A stretch of 64,000 nucleotides of DNA from an uncultured Ruminococcus sp. (GCA_904393835.1 CAJFNC010000002.1:99639-163638), one strand, 5' to 3'. Shown: positions 23,847 to 33,304, numbered from the stretch's first letter. The notes: generated by a model from the letters alone, not told the origin. Program-made: numbers and translations.

Positions 23847-25376
23847 ATGCCGAAATGGCTCAATGATGCGGTATTCTATGAAATTTATCCGCAAAGCTTT
23901 AACGACACCAACGGCGACGGTATCGGTGATATTAACGGTATCATTGAAAAGCTCGACTACGTAAAGGGGCTCGGCTGTAATGCCGTGTGGCTTAACCCTG
24001 TTTATGACTCACCTTTTATGGACGCAGGTTACGATGTGCGCGACTACAAAAAGGTTGCTCCCCGATACGGCACAAACGATGACCTCGTAAGACTTTTTGA
24101 TGAGGCTCACAAAAAAGGCATTAAAATTTTGCTTGACCTTGTTCCGGGGCACACTTCGGATACACATCCATGGTTTTTAGAGGCTAAAAAAGCGGCTGTA
24201 AACGAATACACAAACCGCTATATCTTTACAAAAAATGTTTGGGATGCTCCGCCCGAATACAGAATGATGTGTGGACTTTGCGAAAGAAACGGTAACTATA
24301 TGGTTAACTATTTCAGCTCGCAGCCTGCTCTTAACTACGGTTTTGCCGAGATTACACACCCCGAATGGCAGCTTCCCACAGACCACCCCGACTGCCTTGC
24401 CACCGTTGAGGCAATCAAGGATATTATGCGTTTCTGGCTTGACAAGGGCGCTGACGGCTTCAGAGTGGATATGGCAGATTCACTTGTAAAAAATGACGAT
24501 GACAAAATAGCTACCGCCAAAATCTGGAGAGGCGTAAGAGAAATGCTCGACAGGGAATATCCCGAAGCTGCGCTCGTTGCCGAATGGTGCAATCCTCAGC
24601 GTGCAATCAACGACGGCGGTTTCCATATGGATTTTTACCTTGACCATGCGGGCAACGGCTACAATACCCTTTTCCGCGGAGGCGAATGGGGCGACGAGGC
24701 TGCGTTTAATCCTAACGGCAAAGGCAGTCTTAAAACATTTGTTGAAGAGTATCTTCCCGCATACGAAAGCTCAAAGGACAACGGCTATATCAGCTTTATG
24801 ACCAACAACCACGATATGCCGCGTGTTACCGCGTATCTTGATAAGCAGGCTGTAAAGCTTGTTGACGCATTTATCTTTACAATGCCGGGCGTACCGTTCC
24901 TTTACTACGGCGATGAAATAGGAATGAGATACCAAAGCAATCTCGTAAGTAAAGAAGGCGGTTTCAGCAGAACGGGTTCTCGTACTCCAATGCAGTGGGG
25001 CAGCGGCAAAAATCTGGGCTTCTCCACAAGCGATGAGCCTTATTTGCCTGTTGACAAGAGCGATGATGCTCCTACAGTTGAAAATCAGAAGGATGGCCCC
25101 GACAGCATTTATAAGGTTATTACGGATATGATTGCGCTTCGTCACAAGTACGACGACCTAAAGGGCAACGGCGACCTTGAGTTTATTTATGAGGAGGGCA
25201 AGCTCCCGTTTGCGTACAGGAGAGGTAACCTCGTAATGTTCTTTAATCCGCTCGGTAATGAAAGTGAAATTAAGACCGATTACAGCGGTAAAAAGGTTTA
25301 CGAGCTCGGTAATGCAGAGTTTGCCGACGGTAAAGTAAAAATGGGCCCGCAGAGCTTTGTTATGATAGAGCTTTAA
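23847..25376 (+). CDS. Intracellular GH13 glycosidase (oligo-1,6-glucosidase/trehalose-synthase group)
   Basis: A 509-residue alpha-glucan-active enzyme without signal peptide. The ATG at 23847 follows GAAAGG; the frame is open further up but that part overlaps the divergent mecA-like gene. The N-terminal DAVFYEIYPQSFND and GDGIGDINGI are typical of GH13. The catalytic residues are Asp208 (GFRVDMAD), Glu246 (LVAEWCNP) and the NHD motif with Asp323. It probably hydrolyses short malto- or isomalto-oligosaccharides in the cytoplasm after import. Precise specificity is not readable. Confidence 0.92.
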   Translation: MPKWLNDAVFYEIYPQSFNDTNGDGIGDINGIIEKLDYVKGLGCNAVWLNPVYDSPFMDAGYDVRDYKKVAPRYGTNDDLVRLFDEAHKKGIKILLDLVPGHTSDTHPWFLEAKKAAVNEYTNRYIFTKNVWDAPPEYRMMCGLCERNGNYMVNYFSSQPALNYGFAEITHPEWQLPTDHPDCLATVEAIKDIMRFWLDKGADGFRVDMADSLVKNDDDKIATAKIWRGVREMLDREYPEAALVAEWCNPQRAINDGGFHMDFYLDHAGNGYNTLFRGGEWGDEAAFNPNGKGSLKTFVEEYLPAYESSKDNGYISFMTNNHDMPRVTAYLDKQAVKLVDAFIFTMPGVPFLYYGDEIGMRYQSNLVSKEGGFSRTGSRTPMQWGSGKNLGFSTSDEPYLPVDKSDDAPTVENQKDGPDSIYKVITDMIALRHKYDDLKGNGDLEFIYEEGKLPFAYRRGNLVMFFNPLGNESEIKTDYSGKKVYELGNAEFADGKVKMGPQSFVMIEL

Positions 25377-25404
25377 TTTAAAATTAAACAATCGGATTAA
25401 ATAA

Positions 25405-25441
25405 GGAGCTGCCGCTAATCGAAAGATTCAGCGACAGCTCC
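25405..25441. terminator. Convergent hairpin between the GH13 gene and ruvX
   Basis: GGAGCTGcCGCT and AGCGaCAGCTCC pair across a short loop. Only weak T-runs follow on either strand. It separates two convergent genes, so a shared terminator is likely. Confidence 0.6.
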
Positions 25442-25442
25442 G

Positions 25443-25865
25443 TTAGTTTTGCCTGCTTTTGCGTGAGTCGAGGAAGTCCTGCAAAATAATTGCGGCAGCT
25501 ACCTCATCGACAACATTTTTACGTTTTTTGCCTCTGGTGTTAGTGGTGTTGAGAAAATTGTGCGCCGTTACGGTTGTGCCTCTTTCGTCCTGCATAACGG
25601 TTTCAATCCCCGTCAATACATTTAGCTTTTCGGCAAACTCTCTTGCATTTTTAGCGCTTTCACCTTCGCTTCCGTCCATATTTTTCGGAAGTCCGACAAC
25701 AATCAGCTCAGCCTTTGTTTCTTTTGCCGTCTGCATTACGTCGTTCAAAAGCTTTGAGGGAGATTTTTGAAATATAACTTTGTAGGGAGACGCCAAAAAT
25801 TCCGTTTTGTCGCACACGGCAATTCCTGTTCTCGCTTTTCCCAAGTCAACCGACATTATAATCAT
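25443..25865 (-). CDS. ruvX: RuvX/YqgF-type putative Holliday junction resolvase
   Basis: A 140-residue RNase H-fold protein. It begins MIIMSVDLGKARTGIAV, with the first acidic catalytic residue in VDLG. It carries ELIVVGLPKNMDGSEG and the conserved DERGTTVTAHNFL and DEVAAAIILQDFL segments. The family acts in 16S rRNA 5' processing and perhaps in recombination. AAAGGA precedes the ATG. It stands alone on the minus strand. Confidence 0.94.
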   Translation of the reverse strand: MIIMSVDLGKARTGIAVCDKTEFLASPYKVIFQKSPSKLLNDVMQTAKETKAELIVVGLPKNMDGSEGESAKNAREFAEKLNVLTGIETVMQDERGTTVTAHNFLNTTNTRGKKRKNVVDEVAAAIILQDFLDSRKSRQN

Positions 25866-26139
25866 AGCAATTATCCTTTCAAATATCTTATAAAGACATT
25901 ATAAAATAAAATCTTCCGCTTAACAATATATTTCTCATTTTTTACTCTGGTTTTCAGCTTTTATTTTCGTTGTAATGCGTGACAAAAGGCTTAAATTAAG
26001 TATGTTTATACCTATAATTCCATCTTGGAATAATATAACTTAAAAATTTTATCATTTCATTTTTATGCGACGGCGAGTGCAAATTATTTCAACCTGTCTT
26101 TAAAATTCTACAAAAGAATATAAAAATATTCATTCACAT
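25866..26139. other. Intergenic region upstream of spoIIE and ruvX
   Basis: This AT-rich divergent gap carries a minus-strand TTTTGTCAC at 25979-25987 that resembles a Spo0A box (TTTGTCGAA-like). No RNA gene or coding frame was recognised. The promoter-proximal part for spoIIE is listed separately. Confidence 0.4.
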
Positions 26140-26173
26140 ACCGACAAAACAAAATGCTTCCGCTTTATATAAT
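26140..26173 (+). promoter_or_regulatory. Candidate Spo0A-dependent promoter of spoIIE
   Basis: TATAAT at 26168-26173 lies 45 bp before the start codon. Instead of a normal -35, a 0A-box-like TTTGTCGGT (minus strand of 26140-26148) lies about 20 bp upstream. In Bacillus, spoIIE is read by sigma-A with Spo0A bound at such sites. The match is 7 of 9 bases to TTTGTCGAA, so this is a suggestion. Confidence 0.45.
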
Positions 26174-26217
26174 AGAGTTAAAAAGTAACCCACTTGGGGA
26201 TAAAGGACGTAGAATTT

Positions 26218-28542
26218 ATGGAAAGTCAAAAAACAATGCGAGTAAAAAGAACACGTCCGCAGGACAGTATTCTGAAAAGCGGTCTTATGACTGCGGTGTA
26301 TTTTGTGTGCGGCATAGTGGTGTCAAAGGGCGCTGTTTTGGGCAGTTTGGCGCCGTTTGGGGCGTCGTATGCAGCAGCGGTTCCGAAAAAACATCTTGTT
26401 TCTGCACTTTTGGGAACGGCGTTCGGCTACATACTGCTTACGCCGTCGGACGGTTTTCGCTACATTGCGGTAATTGCTGCAATCGGGGGAATACGCTGGC
26501 TTATGAGCGATTTAAAGAGAATAAGCAGCAGCAAAATTTTTGCTCCGCTTGTTGCGTTTTTGCCGATATTGGCAACGGGAGTAGCTTTACTGTTTGTAAG
26601 CACAAGCACTCTTTCATCGTTTGCCGACTGCGTTATTGAGGCGGTGCTGGCGGGCGCTGCGGCGTATTTTATAAATGTTTCGGTTTCCCTTGCCGACGAC
26701 CGTCGGGGACTCGGTTCATTTACCCAGCAGGAGACGGCAAGTCTTGTTATGACCGGCTGCATACTTGTGTTGGCGTTTGGCAGCCTGACCGTTTACAATA
26801 TTTCGCTCGGAAGAATTATTGCCGTGATTATTGTAATGTTGTGTGCAAGGTACGGCGCGATTACCGGCGGCGCCGTAAGCGGAATTGCGACGGGTGCGGT
26901 GTTCAGTATTGCGGGCAGACAGCAGAATTTTATATGCGGGTGCTATGCTTTCGGCGGACTTATGTCGGGACTGTTTAAGCCGCTCGGTAAGTTTGGCTGC
27001 GCAATTGCGTTTGTAATTGCAAACGGCGTAATGTGTCTGGTCTTCGGCAGCAATTTTTCGGTTATGAACGTGTTTATAGAAAGTTTAATCGGCGCAACCG
27101 TGTTTATGATTTTGCCAAAGGAGCTTGAGAGCTTTATTTCGCCGTTGTTTTCAACGGAAAGCACAATATCGCTTGCCGATACTTTGAGAAAAAACATTGT
27201 GATGAGGCTCGAATATGCGGCAAAGGCGGTTTACAACGTCAGAAATGATGTAAACAAGGTGTCCGACAAATTGCAAAAGCTGTATTCACCGTCGTTTGAA
27301 TCCGTGTGCGAACATACAAAAAACGAGGTGTGCGCCAATTGCGGTTTAAAAACTTACTGCTATGAGCATAAGGGCGGAGTGACTTACGACGACTTTCACC
27401 GTTTGGAGGAACTGCTTGAAACGCAGGGAAAAATAGACGAAATTGATATTGAGAATGTGTTTGTAAAAAACTGCTGCAAAAGAGGAGAAATTGCACAGTC
27501 AATGAACGCAAATTACAGAGAATACCTTTCGTCGCTTGATGCTCAACGAAGAGCGTCGGATATACGCGCGACTGTGGCGGGGCAGTTTTCGGGAGTCAGC
27601 GATATTTTGAGCGACCTTTCAAAGGAATTTGAAAACACGATGAAGTGTGACTCTGAAAGCGCCCAAAGAATTATGTCGGCGCTCAATGCGGCGGGAGTAA
27701 TTCCGATTGAATGTGTTTGTCTTATCGGCGAAAACGGCAGGATGACGGTGGAGCTTGAGCTTTCGTCAAAATCGGAAAATAAAATTTCACGAGGCGCACT
27801 TATGCGAGAGGTGTCGCGCCAATGCGGCAGACGTTTTGATTTGCCGGCAGTTACAAGTGAAGGCGACAGAATAAGAGCGGCGTTTTGCGAAATGCCGGTG
27901 TTTGATGTAGAGATAGGCTCGGCTCAGCACATTGCCGACAACGGCAAACTATGCGGCGACTGTATTGACTATTTCAACGACGGAACAGGCAAGCTGTACG
28001 CAATTGTGTGCGACGGTATGGGCACAGGCGGAAGAGCGGCGGTTGACGGAAATATGGCGGTTTCGGTGATGTCGCGATTGCTGAAAAGCGGTCTTTCCGC
28101 CGACAGTGCGTTGCAGATAACAAACTCAGCCTTGATGGTGAAAAGCGAAGATGAGTCGCTTTCCACCGTGGACATTACGAGCATTGATCTGTATACCGGC
28201 AGAGTGACTGTCAAAAAAGCGGGTGCACCGCTGACTTTTGTTAAGAAAAGCGGAAGAGTTGTGACAAAGGAGATGCCGTCGCTCCCTGCGGGAATTTTAA
28301 ACGGAATAAAATTTTCAACCGACACATTCGGTCTTACTACGGGAGATATGATTGTTATGATATCTGACGGAGCTGTTACAGGCGACGACAAATGGCTTGA
28401 GAAGCTGATTCGTTCCTGGAGTGAAGGAAGTGTGCAGGATTTGGCTCAGGCGGTAGTTGAAGAAGCTGCCAAACGCCGAAACGGCGAATATGAGGACGAT
28501 ATTACTGCGCTTGCTATGAGAATTACCGATAACGGCGAATAA
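26218..28542 (+). CDS. spoIIE: Stage II sporulation protein E
   Basis: A 774-residue membrane-bound PP2C phosphatase that dephosphorylates SpoIIAA and so switches on sigma-F in the forespore. About ten transmembrane helices lie within residues 25-310, then a cytoplasmic linker with a Cys cluster (CANCGLKTYCYE), then the PPM phosphatase domain. That domain has the metal-binding aspartates in YAIVCDGMGTGGRA, ISDGAVTGDD and EYEDDITALAM. The ATG at 26218 follows AAAGGA; an in-frame TTG upstream is less likely. Its presence marks a spore former. Confidence 0.96.
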   Translation: MESQKTMRVKRTRPQDSILKSGLMTAVYFVCGIVVSKGAVLGSLAPFGASYAAAVPKKHLVSALLGTAFGYILLTPSDGFRYIAVIAAIGGIRWLMSDLKRISSSKIFAPLVAFLPILATGVALLFVSTSTLSSFADCVIEAVLAGAAAYFINVSVSLADDRRGLGSFTQQETASLVMTGCILVLAFGSLTVYNISLGRIIAVIIVMLCARYGAITGGAVSGIATGAVFSIAGRQQNFICGCYAFGGLMSGLFKPLGKFGCAIAFVIANGVMCLVFGSNFSVMNVFIESLIGATVFMILPKELESFISPLFSTESTISLADTLRKNIVMRLEYAAKAVYNVRNDVNKVSDKLQKLYSPSFESVCEHTKNEVCANCGLKTYCYEHKGGVTYDDFHRLEELLETQGKIDEIDIENVFVKNCCKRGEIAQSMNANYREYLSSLDAQRRASDIRATVAGQFSGVSDILSDLSKEFENTMKCDSESAQRIMSALNAAGVIPIECVCLIGENGRMTVELELSSKSENKISRGALMREVSRQCGRRFDLPAVTSEGDRIRAAFCEMPVFDVEIGSAQHIADNGKLCGDCIDYFNDGTGKLYAIVCDGMGTGGRAAVDGNMAVSVMSRLLKSGLSADSALQITNSALMVKSEDESLSTVDITSIDLYTGRVTVKKAGAPLTFVKKSGRVVTKEMPSLPAGILNGIKFSTDTFGLTTGDMIVMISDGAVTGDDKWLEKLIRSWSEGSVQDLAQAVVEEAAKRRNGEYEDDITALAMRITDNGE

Positions 28543-28570
28543 AAAGAGCAGATACTTTTGGTATCTGCTC
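28541..28570 (-). terminator. Terminator between spoIIE and the serpin gene
   Basis: GAGCAGATAC/GTATCTGCTC with a TTTT-type loop is a perfect 10-bp hairpin. The T-run (TCTTTTTATT) follows on the minus strand, so it mainly serves the serpin gene. It lies 3 bp past the spoIIE stop and may act on both. Confidence 0.85.
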
Positions 28571-28598
28571 TGAATATCCCCAAGATATTTTTGCGTGA

Positions 28599-29948
28599 TT
28601 AATTGTTTACAACACCCATATATACGGGAATGTCGCTCTCGTTGTCAAGCAACAGGAAGATAAACGGACGGTCAAATTTGATTGTTTCATCGGTTTTTTC
28701 AAGCTCTTTGACTCTGTTTTCGGAAAGCGTTACGGAGTCGTTGTTTGTAAGACCGCCTATACCCTTTGCCGTCAACGAAATTTGAGGTGTTATCTGATAC
28801 ATTTCGTTTAGTTTAAAATCTTCGGTGCGGGTGAGATTTGAAAAATCAGCGTCGTCTGTGAACAAAGTGGGAAGTCCGCAATTTTGAAGTACCGATGACA
28901 CGGACTCAGTTGTTGTGCCGCCGTCGATTGAAAACTCGGGAATTTTAACGGTTGTCTTTTTGATTATGTCAAAGCTTTCAAGCAGAGTTGAAAACTCAAG
29001 ATAGTCAAAGTCGGAAACATATTCGTCTATTGAGATATTTTCATTCGGCATAACAAGCATAAGCTTGAGCGGAGTGTTTTTGGTGTATTTGATTGCGCCG
29101 GTAGCGCGTTCGCTTTTGAGCTTGGTTTCGTTGGATGTGAGGTAATTTACATTGCGCTCTCCCGAATCGGCGTTGAACTTACCCTCTTCAATATCCGATT
29201 GTGAATACGCTTCAAGCCATAAATCGGCAATGTCCGATGCGGTAACGGAAATTGCGTAATCGGAGCTGTTGAGTTTTGAAACGGCGTTTTTATCGGTAAA
29301 GTCGGAGAAAAGCTTGTTGACCTTAGACAGAGCGTTGTCGTCATCAAACAAAAAGCGATATATCCCGCTGCTGTAGAAGTTTGCGTTTGTCTGCAAAAAA
29401 GAAGAGCGAGTATCGGCTTTGTCGTTGAAGAAGAAGCTGTTTTCAAAGCGGACAAACTCGGAATTTGTATTTTCGATTTCTTTGCCGGAAAGAGAGTCCT
29501 TTTCGTTTTTCTCTGTTTTGCCGACCTCTTCAAGACGACTTTTAAAGTATGACGAACATTCGTTTAAATCGTCCAGTGTGAGGTCTTTGCCCAGGGCGAC
29601 GGAAATTTCATTTTGAGTGTCGCCGCCCGCGCCGTTTGAAAGCAGGGAAAGCTGCAAAACAGCTGACGACGGTGCAAATACAAAGCTTTTTCCGTCAGAA
29701 TGATTTTGCGAATAGTAATTTCTGAAATATCTAAGCTCAAAGTTGCTTATAGAGCTTGCATAGGTGGCGTAAGACAGCGGTGTCGAGTCTGCACCGTCTG
29801 CATAGTTGTAGCTGTATGTGGGGTCGGTATTTCGTGTGTAGTCCTTTGTGAGATCTTCTTTTCCCGAAAATTCATCAGGCTCCGAGCACGCACAAAGGCT
29901 GACTGTTGCCATTGCAGCGGCAAGGATGATAGCTAAAAATTTTTTCAT
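28599..29948 (-). CDS. Serpin-family lipoprotein
   Basis: A 449-residue serpin-fold protein. A lipoprotein signal (MKKFLAIILAAAMATVSLCAC, lipid Cys about 19-21) is followed by a linker of about 45 residues and the serpin body (SFVFAPSSAVLQLSLLSNGA, TPLKLMLVMPNENISIDEYV). The C terminus KFDRPFIFLLLDNESD, ending in VYMGVVNN, matches the serpin signature. The region before it should hold the reactive loop, but the hinge lacks the usual run of small residues (TAKGIGGLTNNDSVTLS), so inhibitory activity is uncertain. The usual ribosome site is weak: AAAGGA lies about 19 nt before the ATG. Confidence 0.88.
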   Translation of the reverse strand: MKKFLAIILAAAMATVSLCACSEPDEFSGKEDLTKDYTRNTDPTYSYNYADGADSTPLSYATYASSISNFELRYFRNYYSQNHSDGKSFVFAPSSAVLQLSLLSNGAGGDTQNEISVALGKDLTLDDLNECSSYFKSRLEEVGKTEKNEKDSLSGKEIENTNSEFVRFENSFFFNDKADTRSSFLQTNANFYSSGIYRFLFDDDNALSKVNKLFSDFTDKNAVSKLNSSDYAISVTASDIADLWLEAYSQSDIEEGKFNADSGERNVNYLTSNETKLKSERATGAIKYTKNTPLKLMLVMPNENISIDEYVSDFDYLEFSTLLESFDIIKKTTVKIPEFSIDGGTTTESVSSVLQNCGLPTLFTDDADFSNLTRTEDFKLNEMYQITPQISLTAKGIGGLTNNDSVTLSENRVKELEKTDETIKFDRPFIFLLLDNESDIPVYMGVVNN

Positions 29949-29972
29949 TGTTATGATCTGGCAGTTCCTTTC

Positions 29973-31100
29973 TTATTTATTTTCAGAGCAAAGCTTTTGC
30001 GCCAACTCAAAAATTTTCTCCGCGGAATCAGGTATGTGGAGGTTTGACGCATTTTGTTTCATCTGTTCAAGCTTTTCCTTTGATGACAAAAGGTCAATAA
30101 TTTGGTTTGCGCCGTTATTTTTGTCAAGCATAACAGCGGCGTCAGCATTTACGAGGAAATCGGCGTTTTCTCGTTCCTGTCCCGGAAAAGCGCTGTAAAT
30201 TGCAAGCGGGAGCTTGCAGGCAAGGCTTTCGGTTACGGTTAGTCCGCCGGGCTTTGTTACGATAATGTCGGAAATATGCATATAGTCCTCAACGTTGTTG
30301 ACAAAATACAAAAGCTTGGTGTTTTTTTCGGTTTCGAGTTTTGAAATTTCTTTTTCAAGTTTTTCGTAAAGTTTTTTGTTGTGTCCCGTGATAACGATAA
30401 ACTGCATATTTTTTCCTTTTTTGGCAAGGTCGGTGTAAAAATCAAGCACATCGTTAACGCCGAAAGAACCTGCCATAAGCAGCACGGTGGGAACATTTGG
30501 GTCAAGGTGCTCACGCTTGCAGATATCTTCCTTTGAATAAGGAGCGGTAAAACAGTCAAAAATAGGGATACCGTAAGGGTAAACGATAGCTTTGTCAACG
30601 CCGTAAGTATCGACAAGTTTATCGCACATTTGCGGTTCCGCAACTATGTAGGCGTCAATGTAAGGACCTATATAGGTGCGGTGCGCGTCGTAGTCGGTAA
30701 TTATGCTGATTGCCTTTACGTCTGTTTTTCCCTTGCGTTTAAGACGTGATACCATTGTTGTTACAAACGGATGACAAATTATTAAGGCGTCGGGTTTAAA
30801 ACTGTTGATTTCCTTTAGCAGTCTGTCGGACATAAGCGTGTTGGAACGTGTTACCGCCTTGTACATAAGTGTTTTGCGGTCGGTAATCTTGTAACATTCG
30901 CCGTAAACCTTTGGAATTTTAGTCGCCATAAAGTGGTATCCGCCGCAAACGGTTTTGTCGTAAACCTTGCCGATTGATTTCATTGCGTCAACTACCTTTA
31001 CGGTTGTCTGCGGACTTACCGAGTGTATTTTTGCCTCCAAAGCGGCAGCGGCACGTTTGTGACCGCCTCCGGTTGAGGCTGTAAAAATTAAAATTTTCAT
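29973..31100 (-). CDS. UgtP/MGDG-synthase-type glycosyltransferase
   Basis: A 375-residue GT-B enzyme of family GT28 that adds sugars to diacylglycerol for membrane glycolipids and lipoteichoic-acid anchors. The N-terminal acceptor domain begins KILIFTASTGGGHKRAAAAL, typical of the MGDG synthase group. The donor domain has VLLMAGSFGVNDVL and IVTKPGGLTVTESLACKLP, the nucleotide-sugar motif. AAGGTGG precedes the ATG. Only 24 bp separate it from the serpin gene downstream, so they may be co-transcribed. Confidence 0.93.
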   Translation of the reverse strand: MKILIFTASTGGGHKRAAAALEAKIHSVSPQTTVKVVDAMKSIGKVYDKTVCGGYHFMATKIPKVYGECYKITDRKTLMYKAVTRSNTLMSDRLLKEINSFKPDALIICHPFVTTMVSRLKRKGKTDVKAISIITDYDAHRTYIGPYIDAYIVAEPQMCDKLVDTYGVDKAIVYPYGIPIFDCFTAPYSKEDICKREHLDPNVPTVLLMAGSFGVNDVLDFYTDLAKKGKNMQFIVITGHNKKLYEKLEKEISKLETEKNTKLLYFVNNVEDYMHISDIIVTKPGGLTVTESLACKLPLAIYSAFPGQERENADFLVNADAAVMLDKNNGANQIIDLLSSKEKLEQMKQNASNLHIPDSAEKIFELAQKLCSENK

Positions 31101-31524
31101 CGTTCCACCTTGAAAAATATGTTTGTCTTTAGATTGAGTTTTTTAATACATTCAAAGCCGGCAGCGCATATTGCTCTGCAAATTCAGTAGTGGATTGTGT
31201 CCCACCGCTGAATTTTGATAATGAACGCCGCTTATAGAGGCGGAGGGCATTATTCTGCTTGTTATACATATTTAATTATACATATTTTTATTATTAATTC
31301 AATGCTTATTTTACGAATCTTTATATCATAAGTATTGTGTTATTGTTACATTCTTTTGTATTATATGTTTTAAGATACACAAAATTTATCGCAAAAAAAT
31401 TCCATAAATTTGTGTTTTTACTCTTTATTTTTTCTTTGCTTTATAGTACAATATTATTAATCTGTATTAGTTAAGTAGGAATTAAACTAAAATTAGATTT
31501 TTTATTAGTTTTGGGGTGAATTAT
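31101..31524. other. Divergent intergenic region with repeat
   Basis: This region of about 420 bp lies between the glycosyltransferase and the VanW gene. It holds one full copy of the dispersed repeat (31152-31266). The rest is very AT-rich. A TACAAT at about 31446 could be the -10 of the VanW gene, with only a weak -35. Nothing else was seen. Confidence 0.5.
31152..31266 (+). repeat. Dispersed structured repeat, copy 1 (115 bp)
   Basis: Runs from TCAAAGCCGGCAGC to TGCTTGTTATA and is roughly 80% identical to 54109-54218. It can fold into two hairpins. One has outer arms AAATTCAG/CTGAATTT with inner GTGG/CCAC. The other is CCGC/GCGG. Changes between the copies keep these stems paired. Confidence 0.75.
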
Positions 31525-33288
31525 TTGAATAGGGACTATAATGACAATTACAACGACTGGCTCGTTATGGATGACGAGGTAGTTGATATTGCAGCTAACA
31601 ATGCGCCTGTATCAAAACCGCAAAAAAGCGAAAGATACGATAAACCGCAAAAAAACAAAAGCAAGAAAAAAACCGCTGTTATTATTGCTTGTGTTGCCGC
31701 TGTTATAATTGTTGCCGGCGGAATTACCGGAATTTGCCTTTGGAATAACGATACGATTCAAGAGGAATTGCTCAATAAGGAGTTTACGTTTGATGACGGA
31801 GTAACCGTTTCGGGCGTTTCAATTGCCGGCAAAACGATGGAGGAAGCAAAGGCTTTGCTTACCTCCAATGAAAGCAGTTTTATAAAGCCCGTTAAAATTA
31901 CGGTAAATGCAAACGGAGAAAATTATCAACTTACAGAGGCGGATTTTCAGTATACCTACAATATTGACGAAGTTTTGAATCAAATTAAATCCGACCTCGA
32001 AAATGATAACCGGACTGCTGCGTCTGATTATTCTCAGGGCGCAACTCAGTCGCTTTCATATGATGTTACGGCAACTGTTGTTGAGGACTCAATCCAGGAA
32101 AACGTAAAAAAGATTGAGGAAAAAACCAACAAGGATCCCGAAAATGCAACGGTTACAAAGTTCCATCCTTTTGCTGGCGAACGTTTTGAATACAAGGAAG
32201 CATCTGTAGGTTACAAACTTGATACAGACGATCTCTTGTCAAAGATTAATAATACCTTTGCGCAGAATCTGAGCGAAGACACAATTACTGCCGATGTGCA
32301 GGAGGTTAAAGCTGAAATTTCCGTTGACGACATTAAAAAGAATGTTGTTCAGCTTTCACGCTACGAAACTGTTTCTTATAACAACGCCAACGGCACTTCA
32401 AATATGAAGGTGTCTTTGGAGGCATGCAACGGTTCAATTATCAATCCGGGTGAAACATGGTCGTTTAATAAGTGCACGGGCGACTCAAACCTTGAATCAA
32501 ACGGTTACAAGCCTGCTCAGGTTATTTCCGAGGGTGCGCTTGTTGACGGTGTCGGCGGAGGCATTTGCCAGTCAAGCTCGACAATTTATAATGCCGCAAT
32601 CAGAGCAAATATGACCGTTGAGGAAAGATATAATCACAAGTGGGCGTCATCTTATGTACCCACGGGGCTTGATGCTACAATTGATTATCCCCGCCTTGAC
32701 CTTAAGCTTTCAAACCCGACTGACTATCAGATGTTTATGGAGTGTAAGCTTGACGGCAAAACCCTGATTGTTTCTATCTGGGGTTACAAATCAGACACTT
32801 ACGACAGCGTTACGTGTGAAAATGAAATAGTTAAAAAAGGTGATTCAAGCTATACCGTTAAGGCATGGCGTGTGTATATCAAGGACGGCAAGGAAGTTAA
32901 AAAAGAATCTTTGGGTTCTTCGACATATGACTCTAAAAACGGCTACATCTTTAAAAACGCCGAAAATGACTCAAATGTAAAGGCTGTATCAAACAGCAAC
33001 AATGACGAAAAGAAGAATGCAACTTCACAGGTATCGCAGAGTTCTTCGTCAAGCAGAGTTCAGTCGAGCAGCAGAGCGTCGTCTTCGAGTAAGCCGGCTT
33101 CATCATCAAGCAAGCCTGCGTCTTCATCATCGAGCAAACCGACTTCATCATCAAGCAAGCCGACTTCCTCAAGCAGTCAAACCGAAAAGCCTACTCAGGC
33201 GCCGACGAGCAGTACAAGCGGCACAAGTTCAAAGCCTCAGGAAAGTTCGTCAACAGAATCCGAATCAGTAAATGTAACAGAAGAGTAA
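31525..33288 (+). CDS. VanW-family protein with peptidoglycan-binding-type domain
   Basis: About 587 residues. The TTG at 31525 is chosen because GGGGTGA lies 6 nt upstream; a GTG three codons earlier is the alternative. A charged N terminus with poly-Lys (KNKSKKK) leads into one transmembrane helix at about 50-70. A YoaR-type peptidoglycan-binding region (about 95-265) follows, then the VanW domain (NPGETWSFNKCTGDSNLESN, GGGICQSSSTIYNAAI) and a beta domain. The tail of about 95 residues is low-complexity Ser/Lys/Pro repeats (SSSKPASSSSKP), probably wall-spanning. VanW function is unknown. Confidence 0.92.
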   Translation: MNRDYNDNYNDWLVMDDEVVDIAANNAPVSKPQKSERYDKPQKNKSKKKTAVIIACVAAVIIVAGGITGICLWNNDTIQEELLNKEFTFDDGVTVSGVSIAGKTMEEAKALLTSNESSFIKPVKITVNANGENYQLTEADFQYTYNIDEVLNQIKSDLENDNRTAASDYSQGATQSLSYDVTATVVEDSIQENVKKIEEKTNKDPENATVTKFHPFAGERFEYKEASVGYKLDTDDLLSKINNTFAQNLSEDTITADVQEVKAEISVDDIKKNVVQLSRYETVSYNNANGTSNMKVSLEACNGSIINPGETWSFNKCTGDSNLESNGYKPAQVISEGALVDGVGGGICQSSSTIYNAAIRANMTVEERYNHKWASSYVPTGLDATIDYPRLDLKLSNPTDYQMFMECKLDGKTLIVSIWGYKSDTYDSVTCENEIVKKGDSSYTVKAWRVYIKDGKEVKKESLGSSTYDSKNGYIFKNAENDSNVKAVSNSNNDEKKNATSQVSQSSSSSRVQSSSRASSSSKPASSSSKPASSSSSKPTSSSSKPTSSSSQTEKPTQAPTSSTSGTSSKPQESSSTESESVNVTEE

Positions 33289-33304
33289 ATTATTTAATAA
33301 AATT

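Noticed and set aside
33030..33200. Short tandem DNA repeats that could suggest a CRISPR or minisatellite
   Set aside because: They encode the in-frame Ser/Lys/Pro tail of the VanW protein, with no spacers or fixed repeat unit.
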